64,000 nt of DNA from Paramagnetospirillum magneticum AMB-1. GTDB taxonomy: Bacteria; Pseudomonadota; Alphaproteobacteria; Rhodospirillales; Magnetospirillaceae. The stretch spans positions 1,277,501 through 1,341,500 of the forward strand of contig NC_007626.1 of the NCBI RefSeq assembly GCF_000009985.1, in the 5' to 3' direction. The position numbers were made by a program, and so were the translations under genes. The notes beneath the pieces were generated by a model that had not been told where the DNA came from, ran no database searches, and was given only the letters and a program-made list of their open reading frames with translations. This document shows, in pieces, positions 31,530 through 42,529 of this stretch (position 1 is the first letter of the stretch; every line of letters starts with the position of its first letter).

Positions 31530-33185
31530 ATGTCCGACACGCTCTCCATCGCCCTTGCCCAGATCAATCCCGTGGTCGGCGACATCGCCGGCAACATGGC
31601 GCTCATCCGGGCCGCCCGTGCCGAGGCCCAGGTCCTTGGGGCCGATCTGGTGGTGTTCGGGGAGCTGACGCTCTGCGGCTACCCGCCCGAGGATCTGGTG
31701 CTGAAGGGCGCGTTCCTCGACGCCTGCGAGGCGGCGGTGGAGGAGTTGGCCGCCGAGACGGAAGGCGGCCCGGCCCTGCTGGTCGGCGCGCCCTGGCGGG
31801 TCAAGGACAGGCTGCACAACGCCGCCCTGCTGCTCGATCACGGCCGCGTCGCCGCCACCCGGTTGAAGCACCACCTGCCCAATTACGGCGTGTTCGACGA
31901 GATCCGGGTGTTCCAGCCCGGTCCGGCGCCGGGTCCGGTGTCGTTTCGCGGCGTGCGCCTGGGCATCATGATCTGCGAGGACATGTGGTACGCCGACGTG
32001 GCCGAGACCCTGGGCGAGAGCGGCGCCGAGATCCTGGTGGTGCCCAACGGCTCGCCCTACGAGATGGACAAGCCCACCAAGCGCCTCGACCACGCCCGCG
32101 CCCGGGTGGAAGAGACCGGCCTGCCGCTGATCTACGTCAATCAGGTGGGGGGCCAGGACGAGCTGGTGTTCGACGGCGCGTCCTTCGTGCTGGACAGCGA
32201 TGGCGCCACCGCCGCCTCCATCGCCCCCTGGCAAAGCCAGGTCATCCTCACCCGTTGGACGCGCGGGTCCGGCGGCTGGCGCTGCGACGGACCCAAGGCG
32301 CCGCCCGTATCGCGTCTGGAGGGGGTGTATCAGGCGCTGGTCACCGGCCTGCGCGATTACGTGGGCAAGAACCGCTTTCCCGGCGTGGTGCTGGGCTTGT
32401 CGGGCGGCATCGACAGCGCCATCTGCGCCGCCATCGCCGCCGACGCCCTGGGGCCGGACAAGGTGTGGTGCGTGATGATGCCGTCGCCCTACACTTCGGA
32501 GGAAAGCCTGGAGGATGCGGCGGAATGCGCCCGCCTGCTGGGGGTGCGGCTCGACACCGTCAATATCGGCCCGGCCATGGGCGCCTTCGAGACCATGCTG
32601 GCGCCGCTGTTCGCGGGCAAGGATGCCGACATCACGGAAGAGAACCTGCAATCGCGCTCGCGCGGGCTGACCCTGATGGGGATTTCCAACAAGTTCGGCC
32701 CCATGGTGCTGTCCACCGGCAACAAGAGCGAGATGTCGTGCGGCTACGCCACCCTCTACGGCGACATGTGCGGCGGCTACGCGGTGCTGAAGGACGTCTA
32801 CAAGACCACCGTCTTCGCCCTGTCGTCCTGGCGCAACGGCCAGCGTCCGCCGGGCTGCCTGGGGCCGCAAGGCCGGGTGATGCCCGACCGGGTGATCACC
32901 AAGCCGCCCTCGGCCGAACTCAAGCCCGACCAGAAGGACCAGGATACCCTGCCGCCCTATGACGAGCTGGACGCCATGCTCGAAGCCATGATCGAGGACG
33001 AGAAGAGCGTCGCCGAGATCGTCGCCGCCGGATATGACGAGGCCGTGGTGCGCCGGGTCTGGCGCATGCTCGACCGCGCCGAATACAAGCGCCGCCAGGC
33101 CCCGCCCGGGGTCAAGATCACCTCGCGCTCGTTCGGCAAGGACCGCCGCTATCCCATCACCAACGCCTTCACCGCCCTCATATGA
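31530..33185 (+). CDS. nadE: Glutamine-dependent NAD+ synthetase
   Basis: A 551-residue two-domain enzyme that amidates deamido-NAD with glutamine nitrogen. The N-terminal nitrilase-type glutaminase (about 1-250) carries its Glu (VVFGELTLCGYPPED), Lys (RLKHHLPNYGVFDE) and nucleophilic Cys (GIMICEDMWYAD). The C-terminal synthetase (about 280-551) begins with the P-loop-like VLGLSGGIDSAICA, followed by SRGLTLMGISNKFG and LSTGNKSEMSCGYATLYGD, which hold the ATP and NaAD sites. The ATG at 31530 begins the family N-terminus MSDTLSIALAQINPVVGDI. The same frame is open far upstream through the DUF3095 gene, but that is a by-product of base composition. Confidence 0.96.
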   Translation: MSDTLSIALAQINPVVGDIAGNMALIRAARAEAQVLGADLVVFGELTLCGYPPEDLVLKGAFLDACEAAVEELAAETEGGPALLVGAPWRVKDRLHNAALLLDHGRVAATRLKHHLPNYGVFDEIRVFQPGPAPGPVSFRGVRLGIMICEDMWYADVAETLGESGAEILVVPNGSPYEMDKPTKRLDHARARVEETGLPLIYVNQVGGQDELVFDGASFVLDSDGATAASIAPWQSQVILTRWTRGSGGWRCDGPKAPPVSRLEGVYQALVTGLRDYVGKNRFPGVVLGLSGGIDSAICAAIAADALGPDKVWCVMMPSPYTSEESLEDAAECARLLGVRLDTVNIGPAMGAFETMLAPLFAGKDADITEENLQSRSRGLTLMGISNKFGPMVLSTGNKSEMSCGYATLYGDMCGGYAVLKDVYKTTVFALSSWRNGQRPPGCLGPQGRVMPDRVITKPPSAELKPDQKDQDTLPPYDELDAMLEAMIEDEKSVAEIVAAGYDEAVVRRVWRMLDRAEYKRRQAPPGVKITSRSFGKDRRYPITNAFTALI

Positions 33186-33198
33186 CACGGGGACTCGG

Positions 33199-34143
33199 AT
33201 GACCCGGCATGTCCATGACCTGACCCCCTGGCGGCATGGCCACCAGTATTTCAGCGGCGGAGAGGCGGCGGCGGAACGGCGGACCCTGATCGTCGTCGCC
33301 CTGACCGTGGTCATGATGGTGGCGGAAATCACCGCCGGGACCCTGTTCAACTCCATGGCCCTGCTGGCCGACGGCTGGCACATGTCCACCCATGCCGGGG
33401 CGCTGGGCATCGCCGCCTTCGCCTATGGCTTCGCCCGGCGCCACGCCGAGGACGGGCGCTTCACCTTCGGCACTGGCAAGGTGGGCGTGCTGGGCGGCTT
33501 TGCCAGCGCCATCGTCCTTGGCATGGTCGCCTTGCTGATGGTGTGGGAATCGGCGTCGCGTCTGCGCGAGGTTCAGACCATCGGCTTCGACGAGGCCCTG
33601 TGGGTGGCGGTGATCGGCCTGGTGGTCAATCTGGTCAGCGCCCTCATCCTGGGCGGCGATGGTCACACTCATGACCACTCCCATGACCATGGCCACGATC
33701 ATCATCACGACCACAACCTGCGGGCCGCCTATGTCCATGTGGTGGCCGACGCGGTGACTTCGGTGCTGGCCATCGTCGCCTTGCTGTTCGGCAAGTATCT
33801 GGGCTGGTGGTGGATGGACCCCATGATGGGGCTGGTGGGCGCGGCGGTGATCGCCAAATGGTCCTGGGGCCTGATGGCCGAGACCGGGGCGGTGCTGCTT
33901 GACCACAGCGGCGACGGCAGTCTGGAGCAGGAGGTGCGCGCCGCCATCGAAGGCGACGCCGACAACCGGCTGGCCGATCTTCACCTGTGGCGGGTGGGCG
34001 CGGGCCACTGGGCGGCCATCGTCTCCATCGTCACCCATCAGCCGCAGCCGCCGGATTATTACAAGCGCCTGCTCGCCCCGGTGCACGAACTCAGCCACGT
34101 CACTGTGGAGATTTTGCCCTGCGTCGGCGAGGCGAAGTCCTAG
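33199..34143 (+). CDS. dmeF: CDF family Co(II)/Ni(II) efflux transporter DmeF
   Basis: A 314-residue cation diffusion facilitator. The DmeF-specific N-terminus ([11 protein letters not shown]) is followed by six membrane helices. TM2 carries the metal site [19 protein letters not shown] (Asp plus His) and TM5 the partner [14 protein letters not shown] (His, Asp). The cytosolic loop between TM4 and TM5 is a dense His/Asp run (around 155-175, alternating HDH units) that probably binds the metal. A C-terminal cytoplasmic domain (about 235-314) is present. It starts 14 bases after nadE. No DmeR repressor is adjacent. A metal export role is well founded; exact specificity is inferred. Confidence 0.93.
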
Positions 34144-34147
34144 AGCC

Positions 34148-34177
34148 TTGTTGCCGCCTCTTGCCGAATGGTATAGG
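34148..34177 (+). promoter_or_regulatory. Possible promoter for gltX
   Basis: TTGTTG (34148-34153), an 18-base spacer and TATAGG (34172-34177) form a moderate sigma-70-like match 36 bases before the gltX start. Confidence 0.3.
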
Positions 34178-34213
34178 GGGTTAGCGAAACACGCTGTTTT
34201 TCAATGGATTGAC

Positions 34214-35548
34214 ATGACTTCTCCCGTCGTTCGCTTTGCCCCCAGCCCCACCGGCCTGCTGCATGTGGGCAATGCCCGCGTTGCGCTGCTCAACCGGCTG
34301 TTCGCCAAGGCCCATGGCGGAAGCTTCATCCTGCGCCTGGACGACACCGACCTGGAGCGCTCGCGGCCTGAATTCGCCGAGGCGATTCTGGACGATCTGC
34401 GCTGGCTGGGCCTGGATTGGGACCGGCTGGAGCGGCAGTCGGCCCGGCTGGACGCTTATGCCGCCGCCGCCGAACGTCTCAAGGTTTCGGGCCGGGTTTA
34501 CGCCTGCTACGAGACCCCGGACGAGTTGGAACTTCGGCGCAAGGTGCAGTTGGGGCGCGGCCTGCCGCCGGTCTATGACCGCGCCGCCCTGAAGCTTGCC
34601 CCCGACGAGATCGCCCGCCTCGAGGCCGAGGGGCGCCGGCCCCACTGGCGCTTCAAGCTGGAGCTGGAAGACGTGCGCTGGGACGATTGCGTGCGCGGCC
34701 CCAGCCATTATCACGGCGGCAATCTGTCCGACCCGGTGCTGATCCGGGGCGACGGCTCGTTCCTCTACACCCTGCCCAGCGTGGTCGACGACATCGAGTT
34801 CGGCGTCACCCACATCATCCGGGGCGAGGACCACGTCACCAACACCGCGCCGCAGATCCAGCTGTTCCAGGCCCTGGGCGCCGTGCCGCCGGCCTTTGCC
34901 CATCTGCCGCTGCTGACCGGCGCGACGGGCGAGGGGCTGTCCAAGCGGCTGGGCTCGGGCTCGTTGAAGGATTTGCGCGCCACCGGCATCCATCCCATGG
35001 CGCTGAATTCCCTGCTGGCCAAGCTGGGCAGTTCGGATGCCATCGACATCCGCCACACCCTGGCCGAGCTGGAGGCGGAGTTCGCCTGGGACAAGTTCGG
35101 GCGCGGCACGCCGAAATTCGATTCCGCCGAGCTGGAGCGCCTGGACGCCCGGCTGATGCACACCGCGAGTTTCGCCGAGGTGCGCGACCGCCTGGGAATC
35201 GACGGGGCCGACGAGGAATTCTGGCTGGCGGTGCGGCCCAATCTCAACCATTTGGCCGAGGCCGAGGCGTGGTGGGCCATTTGCCGCCAGGATCTCACCC
35301 CGGTGATCGAGGACGGGGAGTTCACCCGCGCTGCCGCCGCCCTGCTGCCCGACGGCGCCTGGGACCACGCCACCTGGGGCGCCTGGACCGAAACGGTGAA
35401 GCAGGCCACCGGCCGCAAGGGCAAGGCGCTGTTCCACCCGTTGCGTCTGGCGCTGACCGGGCGCGAGAATGGACCCGAGCTGAAGACTCTGCTACCTCTC
35501 ATCGGCCACGACCGGGCAAGGGCGCGGCTGATGGGCGAGATCGCCTAG
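34214..35548 (+). CDS. gltX: Glutamyl-tRNA synthetase
   Basis: A 444-residue class I aminoacyl-tRNA synthetase that charges tRNA-Glu (and in many alphaproteobacteria tRNA-Gln). The HIGH-type motif is [17 protein letters not shown] and the KMSKS-type motif is [11 protein letters not shown]. The zinc-binding Cys set of E. coli GltX is not evident. [14 protein letters not shown] and [19 protein letters not shown] are also typical. It is slightly shorter than the usual 465-500 residues, matching the shorter of the two GltX forms common in this class, so a second copy elsewhere is likely. cysS follows after 13 bases. Confidence 0.95.
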
Positions 35549-35561
35549 GGGAGATGGTTCC

Positions 35562-36941
<1,380 letters not shown>

Positions 36942-36945
36942 CCCC

Positions 36946-38373
36946 ATGGCCAGGGTGCCGCTCACGGGTCGGAAGCTGGCGTATCACGCCCTGACCTTCG
37001 TGTTGGTGGTGCTGCTGCTGATGGCGCCGGCCCTGTGGAACGGCTATCCGCTGGTCTATTTCGACAGCGAGGATTACGTCGAGATGGCGTTCTCCTTCCA
37101 GCCGATCATCTGGCGCATCATGACCTATGGCATGTTCTGCTCCATCGCCCGGTTCTTCGGGACGCTGTGGGCGCTGCCCCTGGTGCATGCCATCCTCACC
37201 ACCTGGGTGCTGCACGAGGCGGTGATGGGCTTCATCGGCCGCTGGCGGCACATGGTGTTCCTGGGGGTGGGGCTGGCGCTGGCCCTGTTCACCGGCCTGC
37301 CCTGGGTGTCGTCGCAATTGCTGGCCGACGTCTTCGCCGGAGTGGCCATTCTCGGCATCGCCGCCCTGGCCTTCGGCGAGGGCCTCCAGCCCTGGCGCCG
37401 GTTCGCCCTGGTGGTGATCACCGCCATCGCCATCTGCGTCCATATGAGCCATGTGGCGGTGGCCGCCGGCCTGTTGCTGGTCCTGGTGACGGTGTGGCTG
37501 GGCTCACGCTTCATGCTGCGCATGCCCAGGCCGCGCCTGACCGCGCCGGTCATGGCCATCGTGGCGGGAATCCTGCTGGTGCCGGTGACCCATTATTTCA
37601 TCATGGGCCGCTTCGTCTTTTCCGAATCGGGCCAGGTGCTGCAACTGGCCCTGCTGGTCCAGAACGGCATGGCCAAGAAATACCTCGACGAGGTCTGCCC
37701 CAAGGGCGCCGACCTGGAGATGTGCGACCACAAGGACGAGTTGCCCCATACCGCCGACGAATTCCTGTGGGGGGATTCCCCCTTCGACGAGATGGGCGGC
37801 TGGAAGGCCCTGCACGACGAGGCGGGGCAGATCGTCTCGGGCGCCATCCGGCTGTTTCCCGCCGACATGCTGAACTCGGCCCTGGCCAATACCTGGGAAC
37901 AGCTGAACTCCATCGAGAGCGGCGAGGATCTGGTGCCCATGACCTGGCACTTCGTGCGCACCCAGTTGCGGCGCTATCCCGACGAGTTCAGGCAGTTCCG
38001 CTTTGCCCGGCAGCAGCGGCGCCCGGCCATCGACTTCTTCACCATCAATTCCTTCCAGATCCCCATCAACTGGGGGGCGGAACTTCTGACGCCCATTCTG
38101 CTGGTGGTGGCCTGGCGCCGCCGCGACCGCACCACCACCGGGCTGGCCATCATCGTGGTGGCGGCCATCATCGGCAACGCCATCGTCTGCGGCGCTCTGT
38201 CCAATCCCCACGACCGCTACCAGAACCGGGTGGTGTGGCTGGCCTTGTTCACCGCCATGGTGGGGGCGGTGCGCCTCGACCAGCGCTTCGCCGGACAGCG
38301 GCGCCTTTCCATCCGCGCCGAGAACGAGGCCCTGGCCGCCGAGGCGGCCGAGGGCAAGACGCCTCCGGCCTGA
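36946..38373 (+). CDS. Polytopic membrane protein of unknown function
   Basis: A 475-residue integral membrane protein with about nine to eleven hydrophobic helices. After TM1 there is a conserved-looking loop GYPLVYFDSEDYVEMAFSF with two acidic residues. In GT-C glycosyltransferases an acidic pair in the first periplasmic loop is catalytic, so that fold is possible. A long soluble loop (about 245-335) contains the two cysteines of CPKGADLEMCDHKDE, which may form a disulfide. The C-terminal tail is Glu/Ala-rich. It begins four bases after the cysS stop. No family was recognised; a GT-C role is inference. Confidence 0.7.
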   Translation: MARVPLTGRKLAYHALTFVLVVLLLMAPALWNGYPLVYFDSEDYVEMAFSFQPIIWRIMTYGMFCSIARFFGTLWALPLVHAILTTWVLHEAVMGFIGRWRHMVFLGVGLALALFTGLPWVSSQLLADVFAGVAILGIAALAFGEGLQPWRRFALVVITAIAICVHMSHVAVAAGLLLVLVTVWLGSRFMLRMPRPRLTAPVMAIVAGILLVPVTHYFIMGRFVFSESGQVLQLALLVQNGMAKKYLDEVCPKGADLEMCDHKDELPHTADEFLWGDSPFDEMGGWKALHDEAGQIVSGAIRLFPADMLNSALANTWEQLNSIESGEDLVPMTWHFVRTQLRRYPDEFRQFRFARQQRRPAIDFFTINSFQIPINWGAELLTPILLVVAWRRRDRTTTGLAIIVVAAIIGNAIVCGALSNPHDRYQNRVVWLALFTAMVGAVRLDQRFAGQRRLSIRAENEALAAEAAEGKTPPA

Positions 38374-38378
38374 CCCGT

Positions 38379-38480
38379 TCGGAGGCACAGCCTCCGACCC
38401 TCCAGTTTCCAAAAGCTGAAGGGGCCGGGAAGCTGTGCTTCCCGGTTGGGGGATCGGGGGCGAACGCCCCCGAATTGGGG
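38379..38480 (+). repeat. Dispersed intergenic multi-hairpin repeat, copy B
   Basis: This begins with GTTCGGAGGCACAGCCTCCGA (hairpin GGAGGC/GCCTCC). It continues with AAAAGCTGAAGGGGCCGGGA, the stem GGAAGC/GCTTCC, TTGGGGGATCGGGGGC and GCCCCCGAA. It is the same block order as the copy at 58897-59000, and the reverse complement of the copy at 3186-3271. It fills the gap between two convergent genes and ends two bases from the stop codon of the acetyltransferase gene. Confidence 0.85.
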
Positions 38481-38481
38481 G

Positions 38482-41136
38482 TTAGACCAGCTCCAGCACC
38501 ATCTCGACCACGTCGGGGTCCTCGTCCGACGGGTGCTTCTTGAAGCCGGCCTTGGCGGCGAGGCGGATCATGGCGTCGTTCTCTATCATGATCTGGGCGT
38601 AGATGGCCCGGGTCTTGCGCGCTCGCTGATAGCGGACGATCTTGTCCATCAGCATGCTGCCCAGGCCGGTGCCCTTCATGTCCGAGCGCACCAGCACCGC
38701 CAGTTCCGCCCGCCGGTTGTCGGGGTCGGTGACGGTGCGGACCACGCCCAGGGTCTCGGGGGTGCCGTCCTTGTTGGCGCGGGTGGCGATGAAGGCCATC
38801 TCGCGCTCGTAATCGATCTGGGTGAGGCGCGCCATCTGGTGATGATGGATCTGCCGCACCTGTCCGAAGAATCGCAGCCGCAGGTCCTGAGGCGTCATGC
38901 GGCCCATCATCTCGGAATGGGCGACGGTGTCCTCGGGCCGGATGGGGCGCAGGGTGACGGGCGAGCCGTCGTGCAGCCTGGCGCTTTCTTCCAGCTCGGC
39001 AGGATAGGGCAGGATGGAGAAGTGGCGCAGGTCGGTGTCTTCCCACGGCGCCACCCGGATGCGGGCGTCCACCGCCAGGGCACCATGCTCGTCGGCGAAT
39101 AGCGGGTTGATGTCGCAGGCGACGATCTCGGGATTGTCGGCCAGCATGCGCGACACCCGCACCAGCACCTCGGCCACCGCGTCCACGTCCACGGCGGGGC
39201 GCCGTCCATGGGCCTGCAGCAGGCGCGACACCCGGGTGCGGCCGATCATGCCGCGGGCCAGGGGCAGGTTGACGGGGGGAAGCCCCACCGTGTGGTCGCG
39301 GATCACTTCCACCGCCCGGCCGCCCTCGCCGAACACCAGCACGGGGCCGAACAGGGCGTCGCAGGCCACGCCGACGATCAATTGCCGGGCATTGGGGCGG
39401 AAGGCCATGCGCTGGATGGTGAAGCCGTCCACCTTGATGTCGGGACGGGTCTCGGTGACGCGGCGCAGGATGCCCTCGGCCGCCGAGCGCACCGCCGCCC
39501 CGTCTTCCAGGTTCAGCGCCACGCCGCCCACATCCCATTTGCGGGCCACGTCGGGCGAGGCGATGGTCAACGCCACGGGATAGCCCACCGCCTCGGCGGC
39601 GGCCACGGCGCCGTCCACGTCGGGGGCGAGGCGGGTGTCCTGGGTCTTGATGCCATAGGCCGACAGCAGGGCCTTGGCGTCGGGCTCGGTGAGGTTGCCG
39701 CCCGCCTCGGCAAGGCCGCGCCCGACGATGAGGCGCGCCGTGCCCTTGGCCGCCGCGAAGCCGCCCAGTTGCGAGGGCGGCGTCTCCATCAGCATGTCCT
39801 GGTTGCGCTGGTAATTGACCAGATGGCGAAAGGCCCGCACGGCGCGGCCGGGGGTGTCGTAGGTGGGCAGGGCGGCTTCGGCGAACAGCTTGCGGGCGGG
39901 GGCGGCGGCCTCCTCGCCCACCCAGGAGGTGAGCACCGCGCCGCCATGGCGCTTCTGCACGTCGATCACCGCCTGGGCGGCCTCCAGCCCGTCGGCCATG
40001 GCGTTGGGGGCGTGAACCACCAGGGTGGCGTCCACCTCCTCGGCCTCGATCAGCACGCGGGCCATGTCGGCATAGCGCTTGCCGGCGGCGTCGACGCCCA
40101 GGTCCACCGGATTGCCCGCCTTCCAGCCGCGCGGCATCAGGGCGGCCAGCTTGCGCAGGGTTTCCTCGGACAGCGTGGCCATCTGGCCGCCGCCGGGGCC
40201 GCCCATCTCGGCCAGGGCCATCATGGCGGTGCCGCCGCCGTTGGACAGCACGGCCAGGCGCTGGCCCTTCATGGGCTTGGCCCGCGCCAGGGTCTCCACC
40301 GCGCCGAACAGCTCGTCGATGTCGTGCACGCGCAGCGCACCGGCCCGGCGGATGGCGGCGTCGAAGGCATCCTCGGGCCGGGCCAGGGATTCGGCCAGGA
40401 ACTTGCCCACCGGATGGTCGTCGGCCTCGGGCACGGCGCGCACCAACAGCACCGGCTTGTTGCGGGCGGCGGCCCGGGCGGCGGGGATGAAGTTGCGCCG
40501 CGCCCCGATGGATTCGATGTACAGCAGGATGGCCCGGGTCTGGTCGTCATTGGCCAGATAGTCCATCACATCGGCGAAATCGATGTCGTGGGCGTCGCCC
40601 AGGCTGATGAAGTGGGAGAACCCGATGCCGCGTGGCCGGGCCCAGTCCAGCACGGCGGTGGACAGCGCCCCCGATTGCGACACGAAGGCCACCTTGCCGG
40701 GAAGGGCCGGCACATGGGAGAAGCTGGCGTCCAGGCGGATGCGCGGCACCAGCAGGCCCAGCGCGCCGCCGCCCAGGATGCGCAAGGACCAGGGCCGCGC
40801 CGCCGCCAGCATGGCCTCCTTGTCCACATCGCCGGCGATGACCACCGCCGCCCGGGTGCCTCGCCGCCCCAGATCCTCGATCAGGCCGGGAATGGTCTCG
40901 CCCGGCGTGCACAGCACCGCCAGATCCGGCGTCAACGGCATGGACCGCACGTCGGGATAGGCCAGGACGCCGGCGATGGCGCGGTGCTTGGGGTGCACCG
41001 GCATGATGGGGCCCTTGAACCCGGCGGTCAGCAGGTTGCGCATGACCACGGCGCCCGCCGAGCGCGGCCGGTCCGAGGCTCCGATCACCGCCACCGAAGT
41101 GGGCTCGAACAGGAAGGAAAGGTTGTGAATGCTCAT
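38482..41136 (-). CDS. Pat/PatZ-type protein acetyltransferase (acyl-CoA synthetase-like plus GNAT)
   Basis: An 884-residue protein with an NDP-forming acyl-CoA synthetase body and a C-terminal GNAT domain, the layout of the protein-lysine acetyltransferase PatZ/YfiQ. The CoA-binding Rossmann domain is residues 1-130 (SVAVIGASDRPRSAGAVVM), the ligase subdomains 140-460, ATP-grasp about 480-700 and GNAT about 715-884 (acetyl-CoA loop DMKGTGLGSMLM). The phospho-histidine of active ligases (SHTGALAG region) is replaced; the aligned stretch reads FLAESLARPEDAFD, as expected for a Pat protein that has lost ligase activity. Known relatives acetylate acetyl-CoA synthetase. The start at 41136 begins the conserved NLSFLFEPTSVAVIG. 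Confidence 0.9.
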   Translation of the reverse strand: MSIHNLSFLFEPTSVAVIGASDRPRSAGAVVMRNLLTAGFKGPIMPVHPKHRAIAGVLAYPDVRSMPLTPDLAVLCTPGETIPGLIEDLGRRGTRAAVVIAGDVDKEAMLAAARPWSLRILGGGALGLLVPRIRLDASFSHVPALPGKVAFVSQSGALSTAVLDWARPRGIGFSHFISLGDAHDIDFADVMDYLANDDQTRAILLYIESIGARRNFIPAARAAARNKPVLLVRAVPEADDHPVGKFLAESLARPEDAFDAAIRRAGALRVHDIDELFGAVETLARAKPMKGQRLAVLSNGGGTAMMALAEMGGPGGGQMATLSEETLRKLAALMPRGWKAGNPVDLGVDAAGKRYADMARVLIEAEEVDATLVVHAPNAMADGLEAAQAVIDVQKRHGGAVLTSWVGEEAAAPARKLFAEAALPTYDTPGRAVRAFRHLVNYQRNQDMLMETPPSQLGGFAAAKGTARLIVGRGLAEAGGNLTEPDAKALLSAYGIKTQDTRLAPDVDGAVAAAEAVGYPVALTIASPDVARKWDVGGVALNLEDGAAVRSAAEGILRRVTETRPDIKVDGFTIQRMAFRPNARQLIVGVACDALFGPVLVFGEGGRAVEVIRDHTVGLPPVNLPLARGMIGRTRVSRLLQAHGRRPAVDVDAVAEVLVRVSRMLADNPEIVACDINPLFADEHGALAVDARIRVAPWEDTDLRHFSILPYPAELEESARLHDGSPVTLRPIRPEDTVAHSEMMGRMTPQDLRLRFFGQVRQIHHHQMARLTQIDYEREMAFIATRANKDGTPETLGVVRTVTDPDNRRAELAVLVRSDMKGTGLGSMLMDKIVRYQRARKTRAIYAQIMIENDAMIRLAAKAGFKKHPSDEDPDVVEMVLELV

Positions 41137-41271
41137 GGGAGTCGAGTTTCTGCCGCACTGCGGAAAATGCAAGGGAGAAGTGGGGTTTTTCTCCTCGCTT
41201 CCCGCTGGGCTCCGCATGGTCTATGGTGCGCCGCTTAAAGGGGTTCGCCGTATTTTCGGGGTTGTATCCAG

Positions 41272-42132
41272 ATGCTGAGAATGGCTGTTGCCGCCGTGGT
41301 TGTTTCTCTTGGCTGCGGCCTGCCGGCCCTGGCCGCCGACGAAGGGCAGGGGCCGATGCCGCTGGTCCAGCCCCTGCCGGCCGCCCCCGCCGCCCCGGCC
41401 GAGGAGACCCCCGGCTTTCAAGCGGTGCGCCCGCTGGCCGGCGCCGAGGCTCCTGCCGCCGCTCCCGCTTCCGTTGCTGCTCCGGCCCCGGCTCCGGCTC
41501 CGGTTGCCGCTCCGGTTGCCGCTCCGGCCCCGCTTCCCGTCGCTCCGGTGATGGCGCCGCCGCCGCCGCCGCCTGCGCCGCCCGCCGCCGTGACGGCTGA
41601 GTCCGGAATGCCCGCTCTGCTGGTCCAGGCCGGAGTGGCGGCGCTGATGATCGTCATCGGTGCCCTGGTTGCCGGGCTGGTGGGCAACGCCACCGCCGCC
41701 GCCGGCCGCCGGCGCGAGGAGGCCATCCGCCGCAAATCCGCCGCCGCCACCCTGGTGATCGAGCTGGAAGCCCGTATCCAGGCCTTCGAGGCCGTGCCGG
41801 TGCCGCCCAATGCCGATGCCGGCGTGTCCTTCGTCTCCGCCACGGTGGCCTTGGCCGACCTGGATTACGGCTGGAAGGCGGTCCAAGGCGCGCTGTACCT
41901 GCTGCCCGAGCGTCTGGCCGGACATCTGGCGGTGCATTACGCCGCCGTGCACCACGTGGCCAAGTTCATCAAGGGCCAGTCCTTCGCCGCCGGCCTGCGC
42001 ATGCTGCAGGCCAACCGCATCGGCGGCCATCCCTGTCCCGACGCCGGCATCATGCGCGAAGCCCATGTGGAGCTGGCCGCCGCCTTCCGCGGCGTGGACA
42101 AGATCGTCATGGGCCTGAAGTCCATTTCGTAA
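41272..42132 (+). CDS. Secreted/anchored Pro-Ala-rich hypothetical protein
   Basis: A 286-residue protein with a signal peptide (residues 1-22, cleavage after ALAA). A long low-complexity Pro/Ala linker (about 35-110) built from repeated APAP and VAAP units follows, then one membrane helix (about 118-142, LMIVIGALVAGLVGNA). The C-terminal helical domain of about 140 residues probably faces the cytosol, judging from the basic AGRRREEAIRRKSA just after the helix. The arrangement is like a TonB-style spanning linker in reverse, but no TonB motif is present. Function unknown. It stands alone upstream of the phenylacetyl-CoA-type operon. Confidence 0.7.
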   Translation: MLRMAVAAVVVSLGCGLPALAADEGQGPMPLVQPLPAAPAAPAEETPGFQAVRPLAGAEAPAAAPASVAAPAPAPAPVAAPVAAPAPLPVAPVMAPPPPPPAPPAAVTAESGMPALLVQAGVAALMIVIGALVAGLVGNATAAAGRRREEAIRRKSAAATLVIELEARIQAFEAVPVPPNADAGVSFVSATVALADLDYGWKAVQGALYLLPERLAGHLAVHYAAVHHVAKFIKGQSFAAGLRMLQANRIGGHPCPDAGIMREAHVELAAAFRGVDKIVMGLKSIS

Positions 42133-42529
42133 CACCTCGCCTTCCGGCGTGGCCGGCCACCCCGGCGCCTTCGGGCTGGGCCACAAATAAGCAAACCAGT
42201 ACCGAAATGCATAAAACCATTCCCGCCTGGGACAATGGTGCCGCCGGTCAATTGTTCCCGGCGGAGAATAGCCCTGACGAAAGTGATGCTTTCATGATTC
42301 AAGTGTTGCCGCACTTGCCATGCGATGCATCGGGAATTGGCGTGGTCCGTCGCCGCTGATCCAAAGTTTTTGTGGTTATTTCAATGATATTGCTGCGGCG
42401 CGTCGGCGTCCTGCGGGGCATCATATGATACAAAACTTTTGACAGATACTGTGTCTGTGTAATATAACGGAGGAAATCAAGGGGCGCCGAAACAGGCCGC
42501 ATCCGCCAAGCATCCGGGAGGATTTTCAC
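42133..42529. other. Long intergenic region upstream of the thioesterase-molybdoenzyme operon
   Basis: About 400 bases without a credible gene. It holds GC-rich palindromes just after the upstream stop codon (GTGGCCGGCCAC at about 42149-42160), a CAAGTG...CACTTG inverted repeat at about 42300-42317, an AT-richer stretch from about 42360, and a good promoter at 42439-42468. The length and the dyads suggest a regulated promoter for the downstream catabolic genes. Confidence 0.6.
42439..42468 (+). promoter_or_regulatory. Probable sigma-70 promoter with an operator-like dyad in the spacer
   Basis: A perfect TTGACA (42439-42444), an 18-base spacer and TATAAC (42463-42468) lie 62 bases before the thioesterase start. 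Within the spacer ACAGA (42442-42446) and TCTGT (42454-42458) form an inverted repeat, a placement suited to a repressor or MarR/GntR-like regulator. Confidence 0.6.

Noticed and set aside
33661..33730. Alternating CAT/GAC units that look like a simple sequence repeat
   Set aside because: They encode the His/Asp-rich metal-binding loop of DmeF and are not a regular tandem array.
38390..38480. Repeat copies as CRISPR-like units
   Set aside because: The copies are single, far apart, not arrayed with spacers, and no cas genes are in the window.
41450..41590. Repeated GCTCCGG/CCGGCTCC units resembling a minisatellite
   Set aside because: They encode a Pro/Ala-rich linker with irregular period; a coding origin explains them.
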